Shown: positions 50,753-61,968, numbered from the stretch's first letter. The stretch: 64,000 nt of DNA from Sinimarinibacterium flocculans (GCF_003201205.1 NZ_QICN01000003.1:434001-498000); one strand, 5' to 3'. Translations and numbers: made by a program. The notes: generated from the sequence alone by a model not told the origin.

Positions 50753-52048
50753 TCAGGCCGGCACGGCGTGATGCGCGACCGGACCGGCGAAACCCTTGAG
50801 CGCCGCTGGCGGCCGCGACTGCAGCAGCGGCGGATCGCCGGCCAGTTCCGCCGTGCGCGCATCGACGAGGATCTCGCCGTCTCCCGCCAGCTCGCACAGG
50901 CGTGAGGCCAGGTTCACGGCGGAACCGACCGCGGTGTATTCCAGTCGCGACGCCGAGCCGATGATGCCGACGGTGACCATGCCCGTGGCGACGCCGACGC
51001 CGATCCCGAGGCGATGCCCGGGCCGCTCCCAGCGTCCGCACAGCGCAGCGCCGACGACGCGGATGCGCTGCGCCAGTTCGATCGCGCGCGCGGCGTGGTA
51101 CGCCACCGGCAGCGGCGCACCGACGAGGATCAGCACGCCGTCGCCGGCAAAGTCCTTGATCGTGGCCCCGAAGCTGGCGGCCTCGCAGCCGACGTCGTCG
51201 TAGTACTCGCGCAGCACCGCGAGCACCTGGCTCGACGGGTGCGCCGCAGCGTAGCGGGTGAACCCGCGCAGATCGCAGCAGACCACGCTGATCTCGCGGC
51301 TCGACTCGCGCATCGCCTGGTCGAGCCCGCGCTCGGACACCAGCCGCGCCACCTGCGGCGACAGGAAGCGCGACATGAACTGTCCGCGTTGGCCCTGCAG
51401 GACGTGGTAGTGAACGGCGCCGACCAGAAAGATCATCTCGCCGATGACCACGACCAGCGCTGCGTAGTCGATGGGCAGCACGAAGCCGGCGACGAACATC
51501 GGCGTGGCCAGCGCCATGGCGACGACGCGTACCGCCTCGGCGCGGTCTGGCCGCCGGTTGAGCAGCAGCAGGATGCCCGCCAGTCCGGCCAGCATCGCCA
51601 GCAGGACCGGCCCCATGAACAGCCAGAAGCCCGGCGTCAGGTAGAAGCGCGGCAGCTCGCCGGCACGGATGAAGGCCTGCAGACGCAGTTCCGGCTCGAG
51701 GACCGACGCGATGCCGTAGAACAGCCCGCAGAGCTGCCCGACACGCAGTGCGCGGTCGCCGGCGCGGGTGTCGACGCCGGGAGCGACCGGGAGCGTGCGG
51801 CGCACGCGCAGGATCCACTCGAGGACGCAGACGATGGCCAGCGCCTCCGGCCAGGCGAACCAGCCGCTCCACGCCGGCGGGACCGGCCAGGCGGCCATGA
51901 CGACGACGTTGAGCAGGATCGACAGGCCGATGAAGGCGAATCCGGCCGCCAATGCGCGCGACGCCGGCGAGTTGCGGTCCGCCGAGACGAAGGCGATGCC
52001 CATGCCCAGGGCGACCAGCGAGACCAGCACGTCGGCGTTCAGGTCCAT
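50753..52048 (-). CDS. Integral membrane adenylate/guanylate cyclase
   Basis: A 431-residue protein with about six membrane helices in residues 8-225 and a class III catalytic domain from about 250. Metal-binding Asps are in VVCCDLRGFTRY and FAGDGVLILVGAP, and the nucleotide region is EYTAVGSAVNLASRL. The membrane part resembles no CHASE domain. It is the second cyclase of the window. Substrate specificity (ATP or GTP) is not assigned. Confidence 0.88.
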   Translation of the reverse strand: MDLNADVLVSLVALGMGIAFVSADRNSPASRALAAGFAFIGLSILLNVVVMAAWPVPPAWSGWFAWPEALAIVCVLEWILRVRRTLPVAPGVDTRAGDRALRVGQLCGLFYGIASVLEPELRLQAFIRAGELPRFYLTPGFWLFMGPVLLAMLAGLAGILLLLNRRPDRAEAVRVVAMALATPMFVAGFVLPIDYAALVVVIGEMIFLVGAVHYHVLQGQRGQFMSRFLSPQVARLVSERGLDQAMRESSREISVVCCDLRGFTRYAAAHPSSQVLAVLREYYDDVGCEAASFGATIKDFAGDGVLILVGAPLPVAYHAARAIELAQRIRVVGAALCGRWERPGHRLGIGVGVATGMVTVGIIGSASRLEYTAVGSAVNLASRLCELAGDGEILVDARTAELAGDPPLLQSRPPAALKGFAGPVAHHAVPA

Positions 52049-52243
52049 TCCATTCCCGGGATATGGCGCGGGCGCCTCGACCTCGGTTCCATTCAGAACC
52101 TCATGACCTGCTGATAATCCTTTTTATTACATGTAGATATAACTTAATTCTCAGAACTCCGTTGAAGGTGCGCGGGGTTTCGCGGACAATCGCCGAGTTC
52201 GAAATTATCTACAGTTATTTAAACTTGTGTCTGTTGTTCACAG
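52049..52243. promoter_or_regulatory. AT-rich intergenic promoter region
   Basis: These 195 bases are markedly AT-rich against their surroundings (ATAATCCTTTTTATTACATG, TTATTTAAACTTGTG). They separate the divergent cyclase gene and the AbiEi-like gene and should hold both promoters. Several -10-like boxes exist, so none is singled out. No clear ribosome site precedes the ATG at 52244. Confidence 0.55.
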
Positions 52244-52855
52244 ATGGACGAGCACAGCAAGGCCGAGCGCATCTTACAGCTGGTGCATAAGCTCGGGGTC
52301 CTGCGTCCCAAGGACCTCGTACCTTATGGCATCCAGGCGGAGTACTTGCGCAGGCTTTGCGACCGCGGCCAGTTGCAGAAGCTCGGCCGCGGCAGCTACG
52401 TCGCCGCCAACACGCGCCTGTCCACCGACCTGATTCTCGCGATCGTCGCGCGCGCGATCCCCAACGGCGTCATCTGCCTCGAGTCCGCCTTGGCGTTCCA
52501 CGGCCTCGCCGAGTTCGACCCGGACGAGGTCAGCGTCGCGATCGAACGTCGCGCCGCCAAACCGCGCGTGGAGTTCCCGGACATCCGCATCGCCCGTCTC
52601 GGCGGCCCGGCGTTCACCGAGGGCGTCGAGGTCCACGTGCTCGAGAACGTGAAGGTGTACATCTACTGTCTCGAGAAAACGCTCGCGGATCTGTTCAAGT
52701 TCCGCAACAAGATCGGCCCGCACATCGCCGTCGATGCGCTGCGCTCGGCGCTGACCGAGCACGAGGTCAGCATGCGCCGCCTGTGGCACTACGCCCGGCT
52801 GTGCCGCGTCGAGCGCGTGATGCGCCCCTACGTCGACGCCCTGCTGCCGACCTGA
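52244..52855 (+). CDS. AbiEi-like transcriptional regulator without its toxin
   Basis: A 203-residue protein with an N-terminal winged helix (LVHKLGVLRPKDLVPYGIQA ... LCDRGQLQKLGRGSYVAA) and a C-terminal domain of the type IV antitoxin AbiEi (GVICLESALAFHGLAE, VYIYCLEKTLADLFKFRNKIG). AbiEi normally represses the promoter of, and counters, a nucleotidyltransferase AbiEii encoded immediately after it. Here the next gene is pldA, 53 bases on, so no toxin partner is present. It may have been retained as a plain regulator. Confidence 0.87.
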   Translation: MDEHSKAERILQLVHKLGVLRPKDLVPYGIQAEYLRRLCDRGQLQKLGRGSYVAANTRLSTDLILAIVARAIPNGVICLESALAFHGLAEFDPDEVSVAIERRAAKPRVEFPDIRIARLGGPAFTEGVEVHVLENVKVYIYCLEKTLADLFKFRNKIGPHIAVDALRSALTEHEVSMRRLWHYARLCRVERVMRPYVDALLPT

Positions 52856-52908
52856 AGCCCGCCGACGCCGACTACAATGCGCCGCCGCTCCCCGCCGACC
52901 GACGCACC

Positions 52909-53820
52909 ATGCGCCTGACCGTCCTGCTCCTGTGCCTGGGAGTTCTCCCGCGAACCCTGCACGCCGCCGACATCCTGGGCCCGGACGTGCCGCCGTCCGC
53001 CGAGCCGCCGGCGCCGTCGGGCGTGCCGATGGCGACACCGGAAGACAGCGCCCGCCAGGGCGGCCGCAACATCTTCGAGAACCTCGGCCGCAGCGACCGC
53101 TTCACGCTGGTCAGCGAAACCCCGGGACTGTCGTTCCACAAGCCGATCTACCTGCTGCCGCTGACCTGGTCGGACGATTTCCAGGGCGACGAGACCGAAC
53201 TGATCTTCCAGATCAGCCTCAAGCAACGGCTGTTCAACCGCAACTTCTTCTTCGGCTACACGCAGAAATCGTTCTGGCAGGTCTACAACACAGATGACTC
53301 GCGGCCGTTCCGCGAAACCAACTACAACCCGGAGTTCTTCTACCGCTGGAAGCCCGAATGGCACAGCGCCCCCGGTCTCGGATTCGACGTCGGCATCGAC
53401 CACGAGTCCAACGGCTCGGAACTGCCCGAGTCGCGCAGCTGGAACCGCCTTATCGGCGCGGCGTTCTACGAAACCGGCCGCCAGTTGCTGCACCTGCGGC
53501 TGTGGTACCGCCTGCCCGAGGACGACGACCGCGAGATCGACGATCCCAAGCGCGACGACAACCCCGACATCTACCGCTACTACGGCTACGGCGAACTGCG
53601 CTGGCAGCGGCGGCTGTTCGGCGAGTCCGGGCACTCGGCGGCCGTGATGCTGCGCGGCAATCCGTCGACCGGTTACGGCGCGGTGTCGGTGAACTACAGC
53701 GCCCCGTTCTCGGACTGGGCGTTCTGGAACCTTTCGATCTGGCACGGCTACGGCGAGAGCCTGATCGACTACGACCGCAGCACCACCCGGATCGGCCTCG
53801 GCTTCATGCTCGCGCGCTGA
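52909..53820 (+). CDS. pldA: Outer membrane phospholipase A
   Basis: A 303-residue exported barrel protein. The active site is in GIDHESNGSELPESRSWNR (His165, Ser167), with YNPEFFYRWK before it as in the family. PldA hydrolyses phospholipids in the outer leaflet when the outer membrane is disturbed and dimerises with calcium. The C-terminus ends in LGFMLAR. A shared stem-loop follows. Confidence 0.92.
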   Translation: MRLTVLLLCLGVLPRTLHAADILGPDVPPSAEPPAPSGVPMATPEDSARQGGRNIFENLGRSDRFTLVSETPGLSFHKPIYLLPLTWSDDFQGDETELIFQISLKQRLFNRNFFFGYTQKSFWQVYNTDDSRPFRETNYNPEFFYRWKPEWHSAPGLGFDVGIDHESNGSELPESRSWNRLIGAAFYETGRQLLHLRLWYRLPEDDDREIDDPKRDDNPDIYRYYGYGELRWQRRLFGESGHSAAVMLRGNPSTGYGAVSVNYSAPFSDWAFWNLSIWHGYGESLIDYDRSTTRIGLGFMLAR

Positions 53821-53832
53821 GCGGACGCCACA

Positions 53833-53867
53833 ACGCAAACGGGCGCCCCGAGGCGCCCGTTTGCGTG
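53833..53867. terminator. Bidirectional intrinsic terminator
   Basis: A 15-bp perfect stem, ACGCAAACGGGCGCC and GGCGCCCGTTTGCGT, surrounds a CCGA loop. It lies between the convergent pldA and rplQ genes and can end transcription from both sides. Confidence 0.9.
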
Positions 53868-53886
53868 TTCACAACCCTTCGCAGGC

Positions 53887-54285
53887 TCAGGCCGCTGCCG
53901 CTTCCTCGCCGCCCGCTGCCGTCGCCGCACCGCGGTCGATCAGCTCGACGTAGGCCATCGGCGCATCGTCGCCGGCGCGGAAACCGCAGCGCAGGATGCG
54001 CAGGTAGCCGCCCGGACGCGCCTTATAGCGCGGGCCCAGCTCGTTGAACAGCTTCTGCACGGCGTCGCGGTCGCGCAGACGTGCGAACGCCAAGCGACGG
54101 TTGTGCACCGAATCTTCCTTGGCGCGCGTGATCAGCGGCTCGGCGAAACGGCGCAGTTCCTTGGCCTTGGGCAGCGTGGTCTTGATCAGCTCGTGCTTGA
54201 GCAGGGCCACGGTGATGGCCTGCATCGTCGCCTTGCGGTGGGCGCTGGTACGGCCGAACGTGCGGCCTGCAATCTTGTGACGCAT
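53887..54285 (-). CDS. rplQ: 50S ribosomal protein L17
   Basis: A 132-residue L17 protein. It opens [20 protein letters not shown], the family start, and has the conserved [23 protein letters not shown] short Ala/Glu-rich tail follows residue 120. It is last in the alpha operon, 23 bases after rpoA. Confidence 0.97.
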   Translation of the reverse strand: MRHKIAGRTFGRTSAHRKATMQAITVALLKHELIKTTLPKAKELRRFAEPLITRAKEDSVHNRRLAFARLRDRDAVQKLFNELGPRYKARPGGYLRILRCGFRAGDDAPMAYVELIDRGAATAAGGEEAAAA

Positions 54286-54308
54286 GACGTGTTTTCCTTA
54301 GCGGTGCG

Positions 54309-55289
54309 TCAGGCCGAGACCTTCGGCGACGACCAGTTGTCGAGCTTCATGCCGAGCTCAAGCTCGTGCGACTTGAGCGCTTCCTTGATCTCGTTGAGCG
54401 ACTTCTTGCCGAGATTCGGGGTCTTCATCAGCTCCATCTCGGTGCGCTGCACCAGATCGCCGATGTAGTAGATATTCTCGGCCTTCAGGCAGTTGGCCGA
54501 GCGGACCGTGAGCTCGAGATCGTCGATCGGACGGAACAGGATCGGCGAGAGCTCCTTCTTGCCGGGCGCTGCGGCGGACTGCGCGGCCTCGGCCTCGAGG
54601 TCGACGAACACCGCCAGCTGGTCGCGCAGGATGCGCGCGGCGAGGCGCACGGCCTCGGCGGCGTCGACGCTACCGTTGGTGTCGACGTCGAGAATCAGCT
54701 TGTCGAGGTCGGTGCGCTGGGCGACGCGAGCGCGCTCGACGCTGTAGCTGACGCGACGAACCGGGCTGTACGAGGCATCGAGCTTGAGCACGCCAATGCC
54801 GCGGCCGTCCTCTTCACGGGTCGCGCTGGCAGCCGGCACGTAGCCGCGGCCGCGGGTGACCTTGAGCGAGATGTTGAGCTTGCCGCCGGTCAGATGGGCG
54901 ATCTCGAGATCCGGGTTCACGATCTCGACGTCGTGGTCGAGCGCGATGTCGGCCGCGGTGACCACGCCCTTGCCGCTCTTCTCGAGCCGCAGCGTGGCTT
55001 CCTCGCGGGCGTTCAGGCGCACGGCGATGTTCTTGATGTTCAGCAGGATGTCGAGCACGTCTTCCTGGACGCCGTCGATCGCGCTGTACTCGTGGACCAC
55101 CCCCTCGATCTGCACCTCGGTGATCGCGGCACCCGGGATCGACGACAGCAGGATGCGGCGCAGCGCATTGCCCAGCGTGTGGCCGAAGCCACGCTCCATC
55201 GGTTCGAGCGTGACGCGCGAGCGGTTCGCCGAAAGGGTTTCGACGTCGATCTGGCGCGGCTTGAGAAGATCGGCAATGACGTTCTGCAT
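54309..55289 (-). CDS. rpoA: RNA polymerase subunit alpha
   Basis: A 326-residue alpha subunit. The N-terminal dimer domain contains [20 protein letters not shown], and the C-terminal domain, after the flexible linker near residue 235, ends in [19 protein letters not shown] for UP-element and activator contact. Length is normal. Confidence 0.98.
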   Translation of the reverse strand: MQNVIADLLKPRQIDVETLSANRSRVTLEPMERGFGHTLGNALRRILLSSIPGAAITEVQIEGVVHEYSAIDGVQEDVLDILLNIKNIAVRLNAREEATLRLEKSGKGVVTAADIALDHDVEIVNPDLEIAHLTGGKLNISLKVTRGRGYVPAASATREEDGRGIGVLKLDASYSPVRRVSYSVERARVAQRTDLDKLILDVDTNGSVDAAEAVRLAARILRDQLAVFVDLEAEAAQSAAAPGKKELSPILFRPIDDLELTVRSANCLKAENIYYIGDLVQRTEMELMKTPNLGKKSLNEIKEALKSHELELGMKLDNWSSPKVSA

Positions 55290-55331
55290 GAATAACCTCG
55301 CGTGAAGCGAATATTGCGTGTCCGGCGCAGT

Positions 55332-55354
55332 CGCGTTGACGGATCGTCAACGCG
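55332..55354 (-). other. Hairpin in the rpsD-rpoA gap
   Basis: CGCGTTGAC and GTCAACGCG form a perfect 9-bp stem around GGATC in the 106 bases between rpsD and rpoA. It has no T-run. It could pause polymerase or shape mRNA decay between the two genes. Confidence 0.55.
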
Positions 55355-55395
55355 GCGACGGCAACGGCCGGGGTGCCGGCGGCACCCGTGGCCTC

Positions 55396-56016
<621 letters not shown>

Positions 56017-56031
56017 TGTTCTGTCCTCGCC

Positions 56032-56430
56032 TTAGACGCGACGGCGCTTGGCCGGGCGGCAGCCGTTGTGCGGAATCGGCGTCACGTCGGTGATGCTGGT
56101 GACCTTGAAGCCGGCGTTGTTGAGCGCACGCACGGCCGACTCACGGCCGGGGCCCGGGCCCTTCACGCGCACTTCCACGCTGCGGACGCCATGCTCGGCG
56201 GCGGCCTGCGCGGCCTTGTCGGCGGCGACCTGGGCGGCGAACGGCGTCGACTTGCGCGATCCCTTGAATCCCGCGGCGCCGGCCGTGCTCCACGACAGCG
56301 TGTTGCCCTGCCGGTCGGTGATCATGATGATCGTGTTGTTGAAGGACGCATGAATATGCGCCACCGCGTCGGTGACGTTCTTCTTGACCTTCTTGCGCTT
56401 CGCCGTGGAGGCGGTGGACGGGCTTGCCAT
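56032..56430 (-). CDS. rpsK: 30S ribosomal protein S11
   Basis: A 132-residue S11 with the core [20 protein letters not shown] and the closing [18 protein letters not shown]. It starts 24 bases after rpsM. Confidence 0.98.
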   Translation of the reverse strand: MASPSTASTAKRKKVKKNVTDAVAHIHASFNNTIIMITDRQGNTLSWSTAGAAGFKGSRKSTPFAAQVAADKAAQAAAEHGVRSVEVRVKGPGPGRESAVRALNNAGFKVTSITDVTPIPHNGCRPAKRRRV

Positions 56431-56454
56431 GTCTTGGGTCCGGAATCCTTGAAC

Positions 56455-56826
56455 TTACGCTTTCTTCTTGCCGGCGATCGTCGCGCGGCGCGGGCCCTTG
56501 CGGGTACGGGCATTGGTACGGGTGCGCTGACCGCGCACCGGCAGGCCGCGGCGATGACGCTGGCCGCGGTAGCAGCCGAGGTCGATCAGGCGCTTGATGC
56601 TCATCGAGACTTCGCGACGCAGGTCGCCCTCGACGATGTAGCGGCCGACTTCGGTACGCAGCTGCTCGAGTTCACCCTCGGTCAGGCTGCGGATCTGCGT
56701 GGTCGGGTCCACCCCGGCGGCTGCGCAGATCTTCTTGGCGCGCGTCGCGCCGATACCGTAGATCGCGCGCAGTGCGATCACCGTGTGCTTGCGATCCGGG
56801 ATGTTGACGCCCGCAATACGTGCCAT
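56455..56826 (-). CDS. rpsM: 30S ribosomal protein S13
   Basis: A 123-residue S13, opening [20 protein letters not shown], with the C-terminal [21 protein letters not shown]. It is the first gene of the alpha group and follows a 208-base leader after rpmJ. Confidence 0.98.
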   Translation of the reverse strand: MARIAGVNIPDRKHTVIALRAIYGIGATRAKKICAAAGVDPTTQIRSLTEGELEQLRTEVGRYIVEGDLRREVSMSIKRLIDLGCYRGQRHRRGLPVRGQRTRTNARTRKGPRRATIAGKKKA

Positions 56827-56965
56827 TGTGCAGCCCTCGACTCAAAGTCGCGCGGAAAAGCCGCGCATTATAGTGAAACCGGGTGTAGCGTTCAATCGGT
56901 GCCGGCTCGGGCCAGCACTGTCCTTGCCGTCCCTGGCGCGGCGACGCGCCGCTGATCTGACCCCG

Positions 56966-57036
56966 GGGCGGCCATCCGTGGCCGCCCGTGATTCGCCGCG
57001 CGAGACCCCACCGGGGTCTCGCAAGCGCGGCGAATC
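56966..57036 (-). promoter_or_regulatory. Two hairpins in the rpmJ-rpsM leader
   Basis: One stem pairs GATTCGCCGCGC-GAGACCCC (from 56990) with GGGGTCTC and GCGCGGCGAATC (to 57036), overlapping the rpmJ stop codon. A second, GGGCGGCC-ATCCGT-GGCCGCCC, covers 56966-56987. They lie where S4 represses the alpha operon in E. coli, but the structures need not be alike. The first is among the largest in the window. Confidence 0.6.
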
Positions 57037-57148
57037 ACCCCTGCCGCTGCTTGTGGCGGGGGTCGGTGCACAGCACGCGCACGACGCCGTTGCGTCGCAC
57101 GACCTTGCAGTTGCGGCACATCTTCTTGACGGAGGTACGAACTTTCAT
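57035..57148 (-). CDS. rpmJ: 50S ribosomal protein L36
   Basis: A 37-residue L36 ([20 protein letters not shown] ...). Three Cys (11, 14, 27) and His32 form the zinc site, so this is the zinc-binding C+ form. It lies 40 bases after secY. The start was set by the family start MKVR. Confidence 0.96.
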   Translation of the reverse strand: MKVRTSVKKMCRNCKVVRRNGVVRVLCTDPRHKQRQG

Positions 57149-57188
57149 CGCTTTCGTCTCTTGAGGTAATCGGGCTGGCGCCGCCGCG

Positions 57189-58532
57189 TCAGCGGCCCGG
57201 CGTCGAGCCCAGCGTCTTCAGGTTGGCCTTCTTCAGCAGGCCTTCGTACTGGTGCGACATCAGGTGCGCCTGCAACTGCGCCATGAAGTCCATGACCACG
57301 ACCACCGTGATCAGCAGCGAGGTGCCGCCGAAATAGAACGGGATGCTCGGCACGAACGAGCGCATGACCTCGGGGGCGAGGCACACCGCGAGGATGTAGA
57401 TCGAGCCGATGACCGTCAGGCGCGTGAGCACCTGGTCGATGTAACGGGCGGTGTTCGCTCCGGGGCGCACGCCCGGGATGAACGCGCCGGACTTCTTCAG
57501 GTTGTCCGCGGTGTCGCGCGAATCGAACACCAGCGCCGTGTAGAAGAAGCAGAAGAACACGATCAGCAGGCCGTACAGCAGCGTGTACAGCGGCTGCCCA
57601 GGCGCCAGCGCGTTGGAGATGCGCTGCAGCACGCCGCCCGAGCCCTCGTCGCCGAAGAACTGCACCAGCGAAGCCGGGAACAGGATCAGCGACGACGCGA
57701 AGATCGGCGGAATCACGCCGGACATGTTGATCTTCAGCGGCAGATGCTGCGTCTGCGCGGCGAAAACCTTGCGCCCCTGCTGCCGCCGTGCGTGATGCAC
57801 GGGGATGCGGCGCTGGGCACGCTCGACGTAGACCACGCCCCAGGTCACGAGGACCACGAGCGCCAGCACCACCATCACCGTGAAGGCACTCAGCGAACCC
57901 TCGCTGACCAGCTCGGTGGTCGAGGCCATCGCCCGCGGGAAACCGGCGACGATGCCCGCGAAGATGATCATCGAGATGCCGTTGCCGATGCCGCGCTCGG
58001 TGATCTGCTCGCCGAGCCACATCAGGAACATGGTGCCGGTGACCAGGCTGACGGTCGCCGTGAAGATGAACGCGAAGCCCGGCGAGATCGCGATGCCCGA
58101 TCGCTGCAGCGCCAGCGCCGCACCGAAGGACTGGAAGATCGCCAGTACCAGCGTGCCGTAGCGCGTGTACTTGGTGATCTGCCGACGGCCGGACTCGCCT
58201 TCCTTCTTCAGCTCCTTGAGCTGTGGAACGACGGCGGTCATCAGCTGCACGATGATGCTGGCCGAGATGTACGGCATCACGCCGAGCGCGAAGATCGACA
58301 GGCGCTCGAGCGCACCACCCGAGAACATGTTGAACATGTCCAGGATCGTGCCCCGGCTCTGCCCGAACAGCTGCGCGAGCTGCTCGGGGTCGATGCCCGG
58401 CACCGGAATGAAGCTGCCGATCCGGAACACGATGATGGCGCCCAGCAGGAACAGCAGGCGATCCTTCACCTCACCGATCTTGCTGAGATCCGGCATCATC
58501 GAGCCGGAAGGCATTCCTGCGGTCTTGGCCAT
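57189..58532 (-). CDS. secY: Preprotein translocase subunit SecY
   Basis: A 447-residue, ten-helix channel of the Sec translocon at the inner membrane. The plug region follows [16 protein letters not shown], and the conserved cytoplasmic loops are [20 protein letters not shown] and [16 protein letters not shown]. Length is standard. Confidence 0.98.
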   Translation of the reverse strand: MAKTAGMPSGSMMPDLSKIGEVKDRLLFLLGAIIVFRIGSFIPVPGIDPEQLAQLFGQSRGTILDMFNMFSGGALERLSIFALGVMPYISASIIVQLMTAVVPQLKELKKEGESGRRQITKYTRYGTLVLAIFQSFGAALALQRSGIAISPGFAFIFTATVSLVTGTMFLMWLGEQITERGIGNGISMIIFAGIVAGFPRAMASTTELVSEGSLSAFTVMVVLALVVLVTWGVVYVERAQRRIPVHHARRQQGRKVFAAQTQHLPLKINMSGVIPPIFASSLILFPASLVQFFGDEGSGGVLQRISNALAPGQPLYTLLYGLLIVFFCFFYTALVFDSRDTADNLKKSGAFIPGVRPGANTARYIDQVLTRLTVIGSIYILAVCLAPEVMRSFVPSIPFYFGGTSLLITVVVVMDFMAQLQAHLMSHQYEGLLKKANLKTLGSTPGR

Positions 58533-58594
58533 GCTTGCTCTGGTCTAGCGCTTTCGCTGCGGCGGGCCTTGCGGGGCCGCCTGCCTGCGTCCTT

Positions 58595-59029
58595 TTACTC
58601 TTCGATCGTGCCGCCGGCGGCCGCGATCGCCTCGCGCGCGCCCTTGGTCGCGAGCACGCCCTTGAGCGTGAGCTTGCGCGTCAGTTCGCCCGACTTGATC
58701 ACCTTGGCGGTCAGCACGTTGGCGCCGACCACACCTTCGGCCTTCAGCGTCGACAGGTCGATCGTGTCGGCCTTCATCTTCTGCAGCTCGGACAGCCGCA
58801 CTTCGGCGGTCAGCGCCTTGATCGGCGACTTGAAGCCGCGCTTCGGCAGGCGCCGCTGGATCGGCATCTGGCCGCCTTCGAAGCCCAGCTTGTTGTAGCC
58901 GCCCTTGCGGGCGTGCTGACCCTTGTGGCCGCGACCCGCGGTCTTTCCCAGGCCCGAGCCGATGCCGCGAGCGACGCGCGTACGCGCCTTCTTTGCACCC
59001 TTGGCCGGCTTGATCGTGTTCAGTTTCAT
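58595..59029 (-). CDS. rplO: 50S ribosomal protein L15
   Basis: A 144-residue L15, opening [20 protein letters not shown], with [17 protein letters not shown]. It lies 62 bases before secY in the spc group. Confidence 0.97.
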   Translation of the reverse strand: MKLNTIKPAKGAKKARTRVARGIGSGLGKTAGRGHKGQHARKGGYNKLGFEGGQMPIQRRLPKRGFKSPIKALTAEVRLSELQKMKADTIDLSTLKAEGVVGANVLTAKVIKSGELTRKLTLKGVLATKGAREAIAAAGGTIEE

Positions 59030-59049
59030 CGCATCGATTCCCGAAGAGC

Positions 59050-59238
59050 TCAGAGCTCTTCAATCTTGAGCAGGTACGAGGCCTTGCGGACCATACCCAT
59101 GTTCTCGGGCGTGGCCGCGACGACGACGCTCTGGTTCATGCGCCGCAGCCCCAGGCCGTGCACGCAGGCCTGATGGTTCTTCAGCTTCTTGGCGAGGCTG
59201 CGCACCAGGGTGATCTTGATCTGCTTGGTCTCGGACAT
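59050..59238 (-). CDS. rpmD: 50S ribosomal protein L30
   Basis: A 62-residue L30 with [20 protein letters not shown] and the family ending for [20 protein letters not shown]. Present between S5 and L15 as in the usual spc order. Confidence 0.97.
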   Translation of the reverse strand: MSETKQIKITLVRSLAKKLKNHQACVHGLGLRRMNQSVVVAATPENMGMVRKASYLLKIEEL

Positions 59239-59256
59239 CTGCCAGTTTCCTAACGA

Positions 59257-59772
59257 TTAGCCCAGGATCTCTTCGAGCGTCTTGCCGCGCTTGGCGGCGA
59301 CCTCGGACGGCAGGCTCATCTGGGTGAGCGCGTTCATCGTGGCGCGCACCAGGTTGATCGGGTTACGCGAACCGAACGACTTGGCGAGGATGTTCTGCAC
59401 GCCGGCCACTTCGAACACCGCGCGCATCGCACCGCCGGCGATCACGCCGGTACCTTCCGAAGCCGGGCGCAGGAACACCTTCGACGCGCCGTGGATGCCC
59501 CAGATCTCGTGCTGCACCGTCAGGCCCTTGAGGGGCACGCTGACCATGCTCTTGCGCGCCTGCTCCATCGCCTTGGCGATCGCGGCCGGCACTTCGCGCG
59601 CCTTGCCGTAGCCGAAGCCGACGCGGCCGGCACCGTCGCCGACGACCGTCAGCGCGGTGAAGGCGAACTGCTTGCCGCCCTTGACCGTCTTGGACACGCG
59701 GTTGACGGTGACCAGCTTCTCCTTCAGCTCGTTGCCGGACTGCCCGTCGTCGTAGTTCATCTGGTTTGCCAT
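59257..59772 (-). CDS. rpsE: 30S ribosomal protein S5
   Basis: A 171-residue S5 with the RNA-binding [20 protein letters not shown] and [20 protein letters not shown]. It follows L18 by 3 bases. Confidence 0.98.
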   Translation of the reverse strand: MANQMNYDDGQSGNELKEKLVTVNRVSKTVKGGKQFAFTALTVVGDGAGRVGFGYGKAREVPAAIAKAMEQARKSMVSVPLKGLTVQHEIWGIHGASKVFLRPASEGTGVIAGGAMRAVFEVAGVQNILAKSFGSRNPINLVRATMNALTQMSLPSEVAAKRGKTLEEILG

Positions 59773-59775
59773 GTC

Positions 59776-60132
59776 TTAAAACTCCAGGCCGGCTTCGCGC
59801 GCGGCGTCGGCCAGCGCCTTGACGCGGCCGTGAAACTTGAAGCCGCCGCGATCGAACGCGACCTTGCTGACGCCCTTGGCCTTGGCGCGCTCGGCGATCG
59901 CGGCGCCGATCTTCTTGGCGGCCTCGACGTTGCCGGGGCTCGACAGCCCCGAGATCAGATCCTTCTCCGCGGTCGACGCGGCAGCGATCGTCAGCCCGGC
60001 ATCGGGGCTGATGATCTGCGCGTAGATATGGCGCGGCGTGCGGTGCACTGCCAGGCGATGCATGCCGAGTTCGCGGATGTGCGCGCGCGTGCGGCGGGCG
60101 CGGCGCAGTCGGCTGGTGTTCTTGTCTTTCAT
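59776..60132 (-). CDS. rplR: 50S ribosomal protein L18
   Basis: A 118-residue L18 with [20 protein letters not shown], the 5S rRNA-binding core, and the closing [20 protein letters not shown]. Confidence 0.98.
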   Translation of the reverse strand: MKDKNTSRLRRARRTRAHIRELGMHRLAVHRTPRHIYAQIISPDAGLTIAAASTAEKDLISGLSSPGNVEAAKKIGAAIAERAKAKGVSKVAFDRGGFKFHGRVKALADAAREAGLEF

Positions 60133-60135
60133 GGC

Positions 60136-60666
60136 TTACTTCTTCTTCGCTTCCTTGAGCACGACCTTCTCGGTCGAGTAACGCACGCCCTTGCCCTTGT
60201 ACGGTTCAGGCGGACGGAAGCGGCGGATATCGGAGGCAACCTGACCGACCATCTTCTTGTCCGCGCCCTTGACCACGATCTCGGTCTGGCTCGGCGTTTC
60301 CACCGTGATGCCGTCCGGGATCGGGTACTCGATCGGGTGCGAGAAGCCGAGGCTGAGATTGAGCTTCTTGCCCTGGGTGGCGGCGCGATAGCCGACGCCG
60401 ACCAGGTTGAGCTTCAGCTCGTAACCCTTGGACACGCCGATCACGGCGTTGCTCAGGATGGCCCGCGCCGTACCCGAAGCCATCGGGTTGGCCTTCACCG
60501 AGTCGGCATTGATCGTGGCGACGTTGCCGTCGACGTCGATCTTGACCGCAGGCGGGATGACCACGGTCAGCGACGCCTTGGCGCCCTTCACGGTGACCTG
60601 GCCGTCGCTGGAGCTGATCTGCACACCGGCCGGCAGCGGAACCGGCATCTTTGCTACGCGGGACAT
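60136..60666 (-). CDS. rplF: 50S ribosomal protein L6
   Basis: A 176-residue L6, from [20 protein letters not shown] to the conserved [20 protein letters not shown]. The start at 60666 is set by the family start MSR; the frame continues upstream into rpsH. Confidence 0.98.
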   Translation of the reverse strand: MSRVAKMPVPLPAGVQISSSDGQVTVKGAKASLTVVIPPAVKIDVDGNVATINADSVKANPMASGTARAILSNAVIGVSKGYELKLNLVGVGYRAATQGKKLNLSLGFSHPIEYPIPDGITVETPSQTEIVVKGADKKMVGQVASDIRRFRPPEPYKGKGVRYSTEKVVLKEAKKK

Positions 60667-60679
60667 CTTCAGTCTCTCC

Positions 60680-61075
60680 TTAGGCCACGATGCACAGGAC
60701 TTCGCCGCCCTGGCCGGCCTCGCGTGCGCGGCGGTCGCTGACCACGCCGCTCGGCGTGGACACGATCGCGACGCCCAGGCCGCCCAGCACCTTCGGCAGT
60801 TCGTCCTTGCCCTTGTATACACGCAGCGACGGACGCGACACGCGCTCGATACGCTCGATCACCGGCTTGCCCTCGAAGTACTTCAGGCCCACCGTCAGCG
60901 TCTTCTTGGCACCGTCGGCCACGACGTTGAACTCGGCGATGTAGCCCTCGTCCTTCAGCACTGCGGCGATCGCCTCCTTCACCTTCGACGAAGGGACGGC
61001 GATCTGCTTCTTGCGCGCCTGCTGACCATTGCGGATGCGGGTCAGAAAGTCGGCGATCGGATCAGTCATGCTCAT
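60680..61075 (-). CDS. rpsH: 30S ribosomal protein S8
   Basis: A 131-residue S8, opening [20 protein letters not shown] as in E. coli, ending in [15 protein letters not shown]8 is the translational repressor of the spc operon in E. coli. Confidence 0.98.
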   Translation of the reverse strand: MSMTDPIADFLTRIRNGQQARKKQIAVPSSKVKEAIAAVLKDEGYIAEFNVVADGAKKTLTVGLKYFEGKPVIERIERVSRPSLRVYKGKDELPKVLGGLGVAIVSTPSGVVSDRRAREAGQGGEVLCIVA

Positions 61076-61099
61076 TTCGCTAAACCCCAGTAGTCCTTG

Positions 61100-61405
61100 T
61101 CACCAGCTCGCCTTCTTGAGGCCCGGGATCTCGCCCTTCATCGCAGCTTCGCGCAGCTTGTTGCGGCCGAGCTTGAACTTGCGGTACACGCCACGCGGGC
61201 GGCCGGTCAGCTCGCAACGCGTGCGCTGACGCGCCTTGCTGGAATCGCGCGGCATCTTCTGCAGCGCCACCACCGCCACCTCCTTCTCGTCCGGCGTCGC
61301 CGTCGTGCTGGAGATGATGGTCTTGAGCTTCTCGCGCTTGGCGGCGAACCGCTTGGCGAGGCGGGCGCGCTTGACTTCGCGCTCGATCATGCTGGTCTTG
61401 GCCAT
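61100..61405 (-). CDS. rpsN: 30S ribosomal protein S14
   Basis: A 101-residue S14 of the C- type (no zinc Cys pairs; one Cys in [17 protein letters not shown]). It opens [20 protein letters not shown]. Confidence 0.97.
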   Translation of the reverse strand: MAKTSMIEREVKRARLAKRFAAKREKLKTIISSTTATPDEKEVAVVALQKMPRDSSKARQRTRCELTGRPRGVYRKFKLGRNKLREAAMKGEIPGLKKASW

Positions 61406-61417
61406 GGTCTTACTGGC

Positions 61418-61957
61418 TCACTTGCGGAACGGGAAGTTGAAGGCCTCGAGCAGGGCCTGGCCCTGTTCGTCGGTCTTCGCCGTCGTGGTGATCGTGATGT
61501 TCATGCCGCGCAGCGCATCGACCTTGTCGTAGTCGATTTCCGGGAAGATGATCTGCTCGGTCACACCGAAGTTGAAGTTGCCGCGGCCGTCGAAGCCACG
61601 CGCCGGGATGCCGCGGAAGTCGCGGATACGCGGCAGCGCGACCATGATCAGGCGCTCGAGGAACTCGTACATGCGCTCGCGGCGCAGCGTGACCTTCACG
61701 CCCACGGGATAGTTCTCGCGGATCTTGAAGCCGGCCACGGCGATGCGCGACTTGGTCACCACCGGCTTCTGGCCGGCGATGGCCGTCATGTCGGCCACGG
61801 CGTGCTCGATGACCTTGCGGTCGGTCGTCGCCTCGCCCACGCCCATGTTGAGCGTGATCTTGGAGATGCGCGGCACCTCCATCGGCGAAACCCCGAGCTT
61901 CTTGCCCAGATCGGTCGCGATCTTCTCGCGGTACAGTGTCTGCAGGTTGGCTGTCAT
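61418..61957 (-). CDS. rplE: 50S ribosomal protein L5
   Basis: A 179-residue L5, opening [20 protein letters not shown], with [19 protein letters not shown] and [19 protein letters not shown]. It binds 5S rRNA. Confidence 0.98.
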   Translation of the reverse strand: MTANLQTLYREKIATDLGKKLGVSPMEVPRISKITLNMGVGEATTDRKVIEHAVADMTAIAGQKPVVTKSRIAVAGFKIRENYPVGVKVTLRRERMYEFLERLIMVALPRIRDFRGIPARGFDGRGNFNFGVTEQIIFPEIDYDKVDALRGMNITITTTAKTDEQGQALLEAFNFPFRK

Positions 61958-61968
61958 CGTCGACTACC

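Noticed and set aside
52244-53820. Search for an AbiEii-type nucleotidyltransferase near the AbiEi-like gene
   Set aside because: The following gene is pldA, and no nucleotidyltransferase motif was seen on either strand between 50753 and 53820.
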